Positions 29,965-39,699 are shown, counted from the first letter of the stretch. The stretch: DNA of 64,000 nt from Candidatus Hodarchaeota archaeon (GCA_029856365.1 JAHQWW010000009.1:1-64000), one strand, 5' to 3'. The notes: generated by a model not told the origin, from the sequence alone. Made by a program: numbers and translations.

Positions 29965-31440
29965 ATGACTGAAATTAACCAAGAACAAAGTCCATTGATT
30001 AGTTATCGTTTATCTAAGCGAAAATTAGAAGGAAGTAAAGAAGCAAAGTTTTCTACTCTAAAAAAACAAGTCATTGATACTGGACTTTGTAGCGCATGTG
30101 GAGCGTGCATTGCTTCATGTAGTGAGCATGCATTAGAAATGATTAATGATCGTCCCCGACTGACCGGAAAATGCACTGCTTGTGGAGTTTGTGTTCATCA
30201 ATGTCCTAAAACAAAAACAACTGTCCCCCAGCTAATTGGTAACTTCATTGAGGCGTTTCGTGCCAAGAGTCTTCTTTCAGAGGTAGTGGGTCAAGACGGA
30301 GGAGTTGTTACTAGCCTTCTTATCTACCTATTACGCGAGGGAATGGTAGATGGAGCTGTAATCACCACGAAAGATGATATCGAATATTGGAAACCAAAAC
30401 CTATTATTGCCACCAAGGAAGACCAAATCTTAGCTTCTTCAGGATCTATTTATAGTCAAAGTTCAGCAGTAGGAAAGCTCCTTGAAGCTATTAATTCAGG
30501 GTTGCATTCTATCGCATTTGTAGGATGTCCTTGTAATATAGATGCAGTAACTAAAATGCAAAATTCTCCTTACGGACTTGTGAGGTTATTCATGCGTAGT
30601 TCAGTTCTTAAGATTGGTCTTTTCTGTATGGATGCTTTTTCCTACGATCGTTTACGTCATTTCGTTGAGGAAGTTGATAAAGTCCCCTTAGAAAACATTG
30701 AAAAAATGACGATTTCTAAAGGAAAATTTCATATGATCCAAGAAGGTGGGGAGACAATCAGCCATCCTGTGAAGGAAATGGATAGATTACGAGCTAGCTC
30801 CTGTCATTATTGTATCGACTTTTCTAGTGAAAATGCTGATATTAGTGTTGGGTCAGTAGGAGCGCCTGAAGGATACAACACAGTACTTGTTCGTACAGGA
30901 CTAGGACTAGAGATTCTTCAAGATGCAGCTGACAATGGGTATATCGAACTTCAACCAATTACAGCCAAACAACTCAATCCAGTCTTGAGACTTGCTAATT
31001 TAAAGAAAGTACAATTATATACAGTAAATCGACGACGATCGTATGCTTTTCAAATTCCTTCAACATCATCAATGGAACGACAACCTCTTCCATCAAGGGA
31101 AATCTTAGTAGAAAAAGGAGTTAGTGGAGTAAAAAAACGTCGTATTGTTCGTATTCAAAGTACACAAATCATTGATGAAGGTCGTAACATCCAAGTTACC
31201 CTTCAAAATCGTAGTGGTAAGGTATTAGAACGTGTACAAGTTCGGATAACTCTATTAGCAGGTGAATTATTTGAATCACATAACTGGGAAACTACAATCC
31301 GCGAATGGTTCCCATCAGAGGCCTTAGACTTCGAGTTTCCACGTTTTGATGACAACAGTGAATACATCGTGAGCCTCACAGATACTGAAGGTAAAATTCT
31401 AACAAAAAAAGTAGCCGTTGCAGATCTCTTAGAAAAATAA
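29965..31440 (+). CDS. Ferredoxin / coenzyme F420 hydrogenase beta subunit (FrhB)-like protein with extra C-terminal domain
   Basis: Two 4Fe-4S motifs (CSACGACIASCSEHAL; CTACGVCVHQCPKTK); FrhB-like GQDGGVVTSLLIYLLREGMVDGAV..FVGCPCNIDAV; extra C-terminal IREWFPSEALDFEFP domain. Confidence 0.85.
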   Translation: MTEINQEQSPLISYRLSKRKLEGSKEAKFSTLKKQVIDTGLCSACGACIASCSEHALEMINDRPRLTGKCTACGVCVHQCPKTKTTVPQLIGNFIEAFRAKSLLSEVVGQDGGVVTSLLIYLLREGMVDGAVITTKDDIEYWKPKPIIATKEDQILASSGSIYSQSSAVGKLLEAINSGLHSIAFVGCPCNIDAVTKMQNSPYGLVRLFMRSSVLKIGLFCMDAFSYDRLRHFVEEVDKVPLENIEKMTISKGKFHMIQEGGETISHPVKEMDRLRASSCHYCIDFSSENADISVGSVGAPEGYNTVLVRTGLGLEILQDAADNGYIELQPITAKQLNPVLRLANLKKVQLYTVNRRRSYAFQIPSTSSMERQPLPSREILVEKGVSGVKKRRIVRIQSTQIIDEGRNIQVTLQNRSGKVLERVQVRITLLAGELFESHNWETTIREWFPSEALDFEFPRFDDNSEYIVSLTDTEGKILTKKVAVADLLEK

Positions 31441-31471
31441 AGGGAAACCAGAGCTTATAGGGAATCCGAAA

Positions 31472-32374
31472 TTATTCTTCTCTGCTAGCTTCGATAATCA
31501 ATTCAGCAAAAACCTTCATATCTTTTAATAAGGTGTCTATATCCTCTGGAGGATCAATAGCTGCACCCTCATCTACCATTATGAGCACAGCAAGAACAAA
31601 ACTAAAAATATGTAACTGTAATTTCTTCTTATTGGAAACAGCAGAAAAAGAAGCTGAGTCATCACTTAAGAAATTCTCCCGAAGAACATTGCACGAGAGG
31701 ATATAGTCCCGTAAATCCTCACGGAGTTGAATTCCAGTCGAGAAACCCTTGATACTATGTGTTATAACGTTGCCATTTACATCGCTTACAATAATCTTTG
31801 AATTCAGCTTCATAAGATGCTTTTGTGCGTGTGCTACGCTTTCTTTCAAATCTTCAAAGTCTGAGATCAAGATTTGTCGAAATACTTCGCTTAATTCTTC
31901 TTGCCGATAAATAGAAGTAATAAAAGATTCAGGATCAATTTCACGGATGAATGGTAACTCTCTGGCTTTAGCTAGATTCTCTTCAAGCTGGGATTTGGGA
32001 TATTCCTCAGTATCATATTTATGATAAAAAATTATTGCACGGGGATCTCCACCACTATTTTTGATTGCAGAATAAACCTCAGAAAAATAACTATTTGCTT
32101 TTAAAAAATCCTCAGGATGATGGAGATCTAGGACAAGAATCAAAACCGTGGTATTCGCGAGAAGTTTGGGGGTTTCGAGATAGGATTGTCGATATTTTTC
32201 TTGTCCTCCAAAGTCCCACAAGGATACCTGAAGACCCAGGTAATTATGGGACTTTACTTCATACATGATCGTTGGATCAAGCATGCTGGTCTCCATAGGA
32301 GACATCCCACCTAATGTGGTTGAATAGATTGACGTTTTACCACAACCACTAAGTCCAACAAGCGAAATCTTCAT
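31472..32374 (-). CDS. Rag/Gtr-like small GTPase with C-terminal roadblock/longin-like domain
   Basis: G1 GLSGCGKTS, G3 WDFGGQE, HKYD in place of NKxD, SFITSIYRQEELSEVF; about 110-aa C-terminal extension. Confidence 0.85.
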   Translation of the reverse strand: MKISLVGLSGCGKTSIYSTTLGGMSPMETSMLDPTIMYEVKSHNYLGLQVSLWDFGGQEKYRQSYLETPKLLANTTVLILVLDLHHPEDFLKANSYFSEVYSAIKNSGGDPRAIIFYHKYDTEEYPKSQLEENLAKARELPFIREIDPESFITSIYRQEELSEVFRQILISDFEDLKESVAHAQKHLMKLNSKIIVSDVNGNVITHSIKGFSTGIQLREDLRDYILSCNVLRENFLSDDSASFSAVSNKKKLQLHIFSFVLAVLIMVDEGAAIDPPEDIDTLLKDMKVFAELIIEASREE

Positions 32375-32747
32375 ACTTAGCTCCTCAATTTAAATATTAA
32401 AATCCTCTCTGTTCCGTTATAAGTAATTTGAGTTATAATCCTGTTCGTTCTCCCTAAGGCACAAAGAATTTTAAATTTTCCTTATTTTCTTAAAAATTAA
32501 CTGCATTATGGCTAAGAATCTTCTTCTTTCTTAATGCTTCATAACATTGAGTAGGAAGGTTGGATTATAAAGTACGATTCAGGTGAAAGAAGAATGGTAA
32601 AGCGATAATTACATCAAATACATTTAGGAAGACAGAATAAGAATAACGCTAGAGGAGGAGAAATTAGAGAAAAATAATCATTATTTTTTTAAAATAGACT
32701 CATAATTTAAGATTCATAAAAAGCAAAAAGATACATAGGTTCAAAGC

Positions 32748-33023
32748 ATGATGACTTTGACACAGAAGTTTCAAATATATCCATCGAAAATACAAGAAAA
32801 ATTATTGCGGGAATTCTCAGAGTCGTTACGATTACTTTACAACCATGCCCTCTATGAACGAATATTCTTCTATGAGAATTATAACTCTTCTATCACTCAC
32901 TTTGGCTAACAAAACGGTTTACCCCGCACAATCCAAGGTAAAATGAAAATTTTCTTCTATTCTCTTGAACAAAGGTTCAATGGATTCGTAGGAAGCCGCT
33001 GAATTCATTAAGGGGCAGTTCAC
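32748..33023 (+). pseudogene. Decayed TnpB element: N-terminal about 55 codons plus right end, internal deletion
   Basis: MMTLTQKFQIYPSKIQEKLLREFSESLRLLYNHALYERIFFYENYNSSITHFG*QNGLP aligns with the intact TnpB N-terminus; then GGAAGCCGCTGAATTCATTAAGGGGCAGTTCAC, matching the intact element's right end. Confidence 0.8.
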
Positions 33024-33152
33024 CTGCAACGTGAAGTATAGTGCAAACTTAATAAAACAAGTAAGAAGAGGGTAATATTAATTTCATAAAAGCATATTGT
33101 TGAGTTTAAAGGCTAATCTGAAAATATCCTCTTTCAAAAGGAAAATAAAGCC

Positions 33153-34634
33153 GTGTCACATCGTTTAATATCGAAATATACTAAAGAAACCTTGCATTTC
33201 ATTGGCCAACCCATCTCATTTTTGTTAAAGAAACAAAGTATGATTCTTTTTCTTGCAGTAGCCATAACGGAATGTGCATTTTCTTCTTCAGCGTTTGGTT
33301 TACCCCTATATCTTCAGGAATTGGGTAAAAAAAGTGAAACGAGTACATTGGGTATAGAACTCGCAATAATTACAGCCACATACTATATCGTTTCATTATC
33401 GACTGCGTCTTTATTCGGGTCTTTCAGTGATCGTTTTGGACGACGACCATTTTTAATCATTGGAACAGCACTAGCAGGTATTTCCTTAGTCATTTTTCCA
33501 GTTATGTACCCTTATTACGCTACTATTCCGCTTAGTTTTCTGATTCTAGTCCTCTCCAATGGGATGAAAGGATTAGCTGCTGCTATGATTTCTGGACCAG
33601 TATTAGCAGTATTTGCTGATTTATCACCTGAAGAAAATCATGGCGAGACAATGGGGAAATTCTATTTAGCAAAAGCTGCTGGGGGAGCTATTGGAAATCC
33701 ATTTGGTTTAGTAGCGTGGACAATCTTTGAACATAACTCCTTCTTCTTCTTTGCGATTATAATGTTTCTGGCTACTTCAATTTATCTGTTTAGGTTCTTC
33801 GAACCTCGTAGAGATCTAGCTTTGGATGATGAAGCTGAAATAATGCTAACAGACTTCACTCAAACTATAAAAGATTCAGATCTTGATATGAATCCCTTTA
33901 AAACTATGCTAGAAAGTCTTCAAGACAAACAGTTTCGAAAATTCGCCATTGCGTGGTTAGCTTATACAACACTTATAGGGGCAAGCGGTTTTGTGGCACC
34001 TATTATAATAGTAGAACTCGTTATAGAGGTAGGACCTGCTATTGCAGTCATTGGTTTTATTGCGATTTGTACAATGGGAATAATGCAGCCTATATTTGGT
34101 AGACTTTCTGATAATATAGGACGAAAACCCTTCTTGGTAATTGGAGTTGTTGGCACTAGTATGCTATTAGTAACACTTGCTTCCATCCTTGATTACAGAT
34201 CCACGAATGGGACACAAGAATGGGAACTTACCGAATTATCTGATTTGATAAAAAATCCATTCTCATTAACAGATACAATCTCCATGAACCTTATCCCTGA
34301 AAATCCGCTCCTAATCCCTCATTTATCTATTGTCATAATGATTGCAGTTTTCGGTCTCACAGCCTCTTGTTTTGCTTCAGCTGCTTTGGGCCTAATTAGT
34401 GATGTAACCAAGTCAGAGCATCGGGGCCGTGAGATGGGCTTTACTCAATCGCTTATGGCTACAGGAAACATCATGGGGGCCATTGTTGGAGGATACTTTG
34501 TTGGTCTTGGGCCTGGAGGAATTATTGGTCTATTTAGTTTTTGTTTTGGGCTCAGTTTGATTGCTATAGTCATCATCGTTCTATTTCTATACGAAACAAG
34601 TGGTTTTTACCATTTTACTCATAAATTGGTCTAG
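33153..34634 (+). CDS. Major facilitator superfamily transporter
   Basis: SLFGSFSDRFGRRPFLIIG and PIFGRLSDNIGRKPFLVIG MFS loops; many TM helices. Confidence 0.9.
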   Translation: MSHRLISKYTKETLHFIGQPISFLLKKQSMILFLAVAITECAFSSSAFGLPLYLQELGKKSETSTLGIELAIITATYYIVSLSTASLFGSFSDRFGRRPFLIIGTALAGISLVIFPVMYPYYATIPLSFLILVLSNGMKGLAAAMISGPVLAVFADLSPEENHGETMGKFYLAKAAGGAIGNPFGLVAWTIFEHNSFFFFAIIMFLATSIYLFRFFEPRRDLALDDEAEIMLTDFTQTIKDSDLDMNPFKTMLESLQDKQFRKFAIAWLAYTTLIGASGFVAPIIIVELVIEVGPAIAVIGFIAICTMGIMQPIFGRLSDNIGRKPFLVIGVVGTSMLLVTLASILDYRSTNGTQEWELTELSDLIKNPFSLTDTISMNLIPENPLLIPHLSIVIMIAVFGLTASCFASAALGLISDVTKSEHRGREMGFTQSLMATGNIMGAIVGGYFVGLGPGGIIGLFSFCFGLSLIAIVIIVLFLYETSGFYHFTHKLV

Positions 34635-34664
34635 TACCTCTAGAATAATTATAGAAGTACTAGA
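34630..34664. terminator. Imperfect inverted repeat between convergent genes (possible bidirectional terminator)
   Basis: TCTAGTAC...GTACTAGA stem continuing imperfectly inward (tctagtacctctagaataattatagaagtactaga), overlapping the MFS stop codon. Confidence 0.4.
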
Positions 34665-34671
34665 CTCTCTC

Positions 34672-35019
34672 TTAGTAGAAGTCTTTAAGTTTTAGATTTT
34701 TCCTCATTTTTTTATCAAGCATTCCACGGTATTTTAAGGGATCATCATCGATATACTTACTATCTCGTTTTTGTTTACGCCTAGGTTTTTGTTTTTTTAC
34801 CTTTTGAGAACAGACACCTGTTGAGACATCCAGAGCTGAAGGACGAAAAAAGCAAACGGCATATTTGCATTTATAGCCAATGCATTCGTCACCTTCAACC
34901 ATTTGGCAGAGAATTTTCTTCTCACCGCGCTTATGTGTGATCGATAGGAATCGTTCACTGCATTTGAAAAATTTACATGTAGTTTCACACAATAAATTAC
35001 GAGGTTGGCCTTGTTGCAA
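34672..35019 (-). CDS. Cys-rich hypothetical protein
   Basis: Multiple Cys in the N-terminal half (CETTCKFFKC...CQMVEGDECIGYKCKYAVC) and a basic C-terminus. Confidence 0.6.
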   Translation of the reverse strand: MQQGQPRNLLCETTCKFFKCSERFLSITHKRGEKKILCQMVEGDECIGYKCKYAVCFFRPSALDVSTGVCSQKVKKQKPRRKQKRDSKYIDDDPLKYRGMLDKKMRKNLKLKDFY

Positions 35020-35215
35020 GAATTGAACGCTCCGACACTAAAACAAAAGAGAAAAAAGCCTTTTTTTGGCGAACTATCATTTTTTTTTTAATAGTAATTT
35101 ATACACTTCTTATCAAGGACGATAATATAAAAAGATTTATTTGATGAATCTTAAATCTTTACACTTGAAATTTGATAGGTATTTCTATATGTAAGTTTTC
35201 GAGAGGTCCACTCAA

Positions 35216-36220
35216 TTGAGCCACTACTTAAAACAATTAAAGACTCAGAGTTCACGAAAAATAATCCTTTTAGGTCTTTCACAGGCAGGAAAAACATCTA
35301 TCCGTGATGTAGTCTTCGAAGGGAAAGCACCTGAAGAGACCCAAAATTATGCTGCAACTTTAAACTATGAGCGGCAGATTGAGCAAGTTGCAGATGAACC
35401 AATCACTGTTATGGATTTAGGAGGACAGGAAGTCTTTTTGAAGCGTTTTTTAAGTAGTATGAGTTCATTTATCTTCAGTAACGTTGCTGTGTTAGTCTTT
35501 ATTTGTGACATTGCTACTCCAGAAAAATTCCCAGCCTCGCTAAAAGCGTTTGTTGAGGGTGTTAGTCGGCTAGAAGAGATGTCAGATGTACAACCCGCTA
35601 TCTATGTTTTGTTACACAAGACAGATCTTATGCCCGACCTTACACAAAGAGCTGAAAGGATGGAATTCTTGATGGAAATGTTTCAAGATGTGGCAGCAAC
35701 AAAAAGTATAACATTTTTACAAACATCCATATATGACAATTCGATTCATGAGGCGTTTAAGCGAATAACTGCTGAGGCAAGTGAAGTCATTCCTGAAGCA
35801 GATACTATGGAAAAAGAAGAAGATTTAGAAGCTATTAAACAAAGACTTAGACTTCGACCTATCCAACAAGTTCTTCACACCCTTAAATTTATGAATCGTC
35901 TGGATGAAGTCATTCTAATATCGTTAGATGACCCCAACTTTAAAATCAATGCATCAGAATTAGAGGACAGCGAGATCAAGCATATTTTGACTCTCCTAGA
36001 TAAATCAAATGACCTGAGATTAGTTACTGGTTCAAAATCCAAATTAGAACGGTTGGGATCAGTAATGATGTACAAATCCAACATTCAACCCAATCATTTA
36101 TTGATTCTGCTCTCTAGAGACGATAAATCAATGCTAGAAACTAGAAATCTTCAGGAAATTGAAGAAACTGTTAATCTCCTATCTAATCAACTCGAATCAA
36201 TGCTTAAAACACCAATTTAG
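35216..36220 (+). CDS. Rag/Gtr-like GTPase
   Basis: G1 GLSQAGKTS, G3 DLGGQE, HKTD, TSIYDNSIHEAF (resembles eukaryotic RagC TSIYDHSIFEAF, from memory); TTG start with SD-like GAGAGG. Confidence 0.88.
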   Translation: MSHYLKQLKTQSSRKIILLGLSQAGKTSIRDVVFEGKAPEETQNYAATLNYERQIEQVADEPITVMDLGGQEVFLKRFLSSMSSFIFSNVAVLVFICDIATPEKFPASLKAFVEGVSRLEEMSDVQPAIYVLLHKTDLMPDLTQRAERMEFLMEMFQDVAATKSITFLQTSIYDNSIHEAFKRITAEASEVIPEADTMEKEEDLEAIKQRLRLRPIQQVLHTLKFMNRLDEVILISLDDPNFKINASELEDSEIKHILTLLDKSNDLRLVTGSKSKLERLGSVMMYKSNIQPNHLLILLSRDDKSMLETRNLQEIEETVNLLSNQLESMLKTPI

Positions 36221-36230
36221 AGGAGTAAAT

Positions 36231-37157
36231 TTGCGCCAAAACCTTATCGCGTTGTCAGGATTATCCCACTCTGGAAAGGATCTTTTATTTAACCAACTAT
36301 TGAAGCTGGGGAGGTCTGAACCTGATCTTAAAATCTTGCAGAATGTAATCTTTTATGATTGGTTAAATACCTCTTTTAAGAAAGAAGACACCTATCTAGA
36401 AAATCTCCTTCCACCTGTTCGTGAAAAGATTTTAATGAAAATTAATACTCTAATCTACATCCATGACATCTCATACCAACTACTAGATGAAATAACAACT
36501 GACTTTCAGAGAATAACCTCCAATATTAGCACTGTGAACAAGAACTATCAAGTGATTCTTCTGTTGAACCGAGGACATTTAATTCCTAATGAAGTAGAGC
36601 GTAATAAAGTAAAGAATGTAGTTATTCAGCGCTTACAACAATTTTTTCCACATGAAATTCCCTCTTACATTGTTTCGCTCAAGGGAGCGGATGAACAAAG
36701 GTTAACCAACCATATTTTTACACAAATTATCAAAAAAGCCACTGATTTCAGGAAACAACATTTTTTAGAAGAACAGTTAAAAATAGATCAAGAAAAACGA
36801 CATCGACTTGAAAAATACTTAACCGAGAAAATGAACAATTATGGTTTTGCTGGAGCCTTTTTATTGTCTCGGAACCATGCCATTCTTCTAGCGAAAGGGA
36901 AGAGTGTACATTGGCAAGAGAAGGTTGGACCCCAAGTTATTCGTATGTTAGATCAATATGAGGCATTTGATGTTACTCCGAAAGCAAAAACCAATATTCT
37001 TCGAATTGAAGATTTTTTAATGATAACTCAAGCTATCACTAAAAGTATAAAATTAATATTAATTGGAATAGAACCAACGTTTAATGTTGAATCTTACAGT
37101 ACAATAGAACAAAAATGCCTCGAGATATCAAAAGAGCTTATTTCAAAGCTGAATTAA
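36231..37157 (+). CDS. Degenerate Rag-like pseudo-GTPase with C-terminal roadblock-like domain
   Basis: P-loop-like GLSHSGKD, but no DxGGQ motif (VIFYDWLNTS) and NRGH replacing HKxD. Track ORF starts at 36159; TTG at 36231 after AGAGGAG is the more likely start. Confidence 0.75.
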   Translation: MRQNLIALSGLSHSGKDLLFNQLLKLGRSEPDLKILQNVIFYDWLNTSFKKEDTYLENLLPPVREKILMKINTLIYIHDISYQLLDEITTDFQRITSNISTVNKNYQVILLLNRGHLIPNEVERNKVKNVVIQRLQQFFPHEIPSYIVSLKGADEQRLTNHIFTQIIKKATDFRKQHFLEEQLKIDQEKRHRLEKYLTEKMNNYGFAGAFLLSRNHAILLAKGKSVHWQEKVGPQVIRMLDQYEAFDVTPKAKTNILRIEDFLMITQAITKSIKLILIGIEPTFNVESYSTIEQKCLEISKELISKLN

Positions 37158-37177
37158 AATATAAAACCTGTAAAGAG

Positions 37178-37981
37178 ATGAATAAAATGATTTCTGGACT
37201 TATTGTGACGGCTATGACCGATATGGGGCCTTATCCAGTATTGAATTTATCCCCAATTTCAGAGGATACAACGGTTAAACTGAGTGTCATTGGTATGACT
37301 ATCCTCTCTATGGGAGCAGGAACAGTAGCCGAAAAACAACATTATCGTTTACATGGTTCTATCCCTATTCCCGATTCCCCCACTTTAGAAGCCTTAGCCA
37401 TGTCTTTCACGGTTACTCCAACAGAGACAAAGGATGTACGCATTGACCAACATGGCCGTGAATCAACCATTTGGATACTATTTGAGTCTAAAAATCGTAA
37501 TCATATTTTTCTTCAACATAGTTCCATCGAGAAAGCATTAAAAGAGGAAATTAGAACTATCCACATCGAAGATAACCTCTCCGATCCTACTATAATGAAC
37601 CGAATTCTTGATCGTATTACAGATATTCTAACTACAGCAGAAGTTCCTGTTCCTCCAGAAACTCCCTATTATATTCCTGAAAGAGGAGGATTGGAATTTT
37701 ATACTATCAGTACAGATGGTGACTTAATCAAACTGGAAGCTAGTGATGACCTCACTGCTCATTCTGTGTTGATGTTAATCAATGCTGTCGTCAAACGAAT
37801 ATTTCTAATAAAGCTAGATGATTCTACTCCCCAACGACTTATGTTTTTAGCTGGCCGATCTGCATCAAATTTAAATACAAACCGCTTTAAAAATGAATTT
37901 ACGATTCGTGATGTATCAGATCCAATCGAACGTGAAATGATTCTTGAAAAAATTGGGATCATTCAGAAAATTGGAGTTTAA
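37178..37981 (+). CDS. Longin-like / GTPase-associated hypothetical protein
   Basis: In-frame ATG at 37178 (MNKMISGLIVTAMTDMGPYPVLNLSP...); embedded in the GTPase operon. Longin assignment is inferred from pattern only. Confidence 0.6.
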   Translation: MNKMISGLIVTAMTDMGPYPVLNLSPISEDTTVKLSVIGMTILSMGAGTVAEKQHYRLHGSIPIPDSPTLEALAMSFTVTPTETKDVRIDQHGRESTIWILFESKNRNHIFLQHSSIEKALKEEIRTIHIEDNLSDPTIMNRILDRITDILTTAEVPVPPETPYYIPERGGLEFYTISTDGDLIKLEASDDLTAHSVLMLINAVVKRIFLIKLDDSTPQRLMFLAGRSASNLNTNRFKNEFTIRDVSDPIEREMILEKIGIIQKIGV

Positions 37982-37997
37982 ATGAGGTCTAGAAAAA

Positions 37998-38927
37998 ATG
38001 TCTTATCTTGCGAGGAAGAAAACAAGTAAAATTCTGATCTTAGGATTAGCGAGGTCAGGAAAGTCAACTATCATAAGAGTGGTAACTGAGGGAATAATTC
38101 CCTCAAAAGATGATAATTATCATGCTACCATTGATTATGAACGAAAACAAAAGGTCATTGCTGGTACAGAACTCACTCTCTTTGATTTAGGAGGCCAAAC
38201 AGCATTCCTAGATAGGTTTACTGGAGAATTATCTGAATTTATTTTCAGTGGAGTCAGAACTTTAGTGTTTGTGGTCGATTCGATCGAAATAAAGGATATT
38301 TCACGAGCAAAATATTACTTAGATTTATCATTAAAAAAATTGGGTCAATTTAGTCCCGAAGCCTCTGTCTTCATCTTTCAACATAAATCAGACCTAATTC
38401 CTAAAAAACTTCAGGATGAAGTCAGAAAAACGATCAGGGAATATCTCTCAACAGGTGTTTCTCAACAACTTAAATTTTATTCAACTTCTGTTTTCTCTGA
38501 TTCTGTCTTTAAAGCAATGGGAGACGTATATGCTGAAGCCAGTGGTGCGCGTAAAACTCTAAGACCCCTTCTGGAAACCTTCATTCGCCATAATGCGGCT
38601 GACATGGCACAGATATTCACAAAGGAAGGTGCTCCTCTAACACAAGTGAAAGATATTTCGACATTTGACCATATATCATTACCAGAGGTTAAAAACTTCT
38701 TTGATGCGGTAGTAGAGCGCTTAGCAAATTCTGAAAACCAGAAATCAATATCTGTTCTTGTAGAATCAGATTATCGTGTATTTATTATTAGATTTATGGA
38801 AAGTGGCTTAGCTTTATTCTTTGGATTTCCTAAAGAAAGCCTTAGGGAGAAAAATGAACAAATCCCTTCTCTTTATAACAAGGTACTCGCATTTAGTTCT
38901 CAATTGAAGAGTATGATAGAACAGTAA
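37998..38927 (+). CDS. Rag/Gtr-like GTPase with C-terminal roadblock-like domain
   Basis: G1 GLARSGKST, G3 DLGGQT, HKSD, FYSTSVFSDSVFKAM. Confidence 0.88.
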   Translation: MSYLARKKTSKILILGLARSGKSTIIRVVTEGIIPSKDDNYHATIDYERKQKVIAGTELTLFDLGGQTAFLDRFTGELSEFIFSGVRTLVFVVDSIEIKDISRAKYYLDLSLKKLGQFSPEASVFIFQHKSDLIPKKLQDEVRKTIREYLSTGVSQQLKFYSTSVFSDSVFKAMGDVYAEASGARKTLRPLLETFIRHNAADMAQIFTKEGAPLTQVKDISTFDHISLPEVKNFFDAVVERLANSENQKSISVLVESDYRVFIIRFMESGLALFFGFPKESLREKNEQIPSLYNKVLAFSSQLKSMIEQ

Positions 38928-39023
38928 TCAAAAATCACCCACCTTGGTCTCCAAAAGATTTGCGGTACAATGTATCTATAAATATCTTAAAATCTAGATA
39001 ACCCAATTGCCTCAGAAGGTACA

Positions 39024-39578
39024 ATGAACTGTAATCTTATCCATTTGATTTTTGATGGAAAAGACCACCCTCACTTCTCATTTAACCGAGATGCGCAAGT
39101 AGAAGCAATTCTAGAGTTGGGAAGGGTGAAAAGAATCAGCATTGACTTTTTATCTGGTATATGTCATCATCCTAACCATCCAAGTCAAATCTTCTGGCAT
39201 GATATTCCGATAGTATGTATCAGATGCTTTGGAGCCCAATGCGATTTTGAGGTGCTTAGTAATACACAAAACATCCTATTCCAACTCATTCAACCTGTGA
39301 TTCAACTTCCTGTAGTACGATATATCGCAATATTAGTTGATCTTATGCTACCAGGATGGAATAGTCACCAAGAGTTTATTATGACTCTTAATCGTGCGGG
39401 AAAATTATTACTTATCCCTACTGAAATCCCATTGGCCCCACTAGAAATAATAAAAGTTAAAAAAACTTGGAGAATCCGAGTCAATAGGTTGGTTGAGTTA
39501 AAAAATAATTATAAGCTGTTAGATGCTATTAAACCTCGATTATTTCCAAAAAATGAGTTTCGAATATTCATCCAGTGA
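39024..39578 (+). CDS. Hypothetical protein
   Basis: 184-aa ORF downstream of the GTPase operon. Confidence 0.5.
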   Translation: MNCNLIHLIFDGKDHPHFSFNRDAQVEAILELGRVKRISIDFLSGICHHPNHPSQIFWHDIPIVCIRCFGAQCDFEVLSNTQNILFQLIQPVIQLPVVRYIAILVDLMLPGWNSHQEFIMTLNRAGKLLLIPTEIPLAPLEIIKVKKTWRIRVNRLVELKNNYKLLDAIKPRLFPKNEFRIFIQ

Positions 39579-39699
39579 ATGAGTATTAGTTAACGCTCGA
39601 ATGATGTCAGAAGGTGGCAAGTTAAAGTGGGTCAGCGGTCGAGAGAGACAGTTTACAACTGATGAGAACCACAAGATAGCTAAGGGTATATAGTCTATC

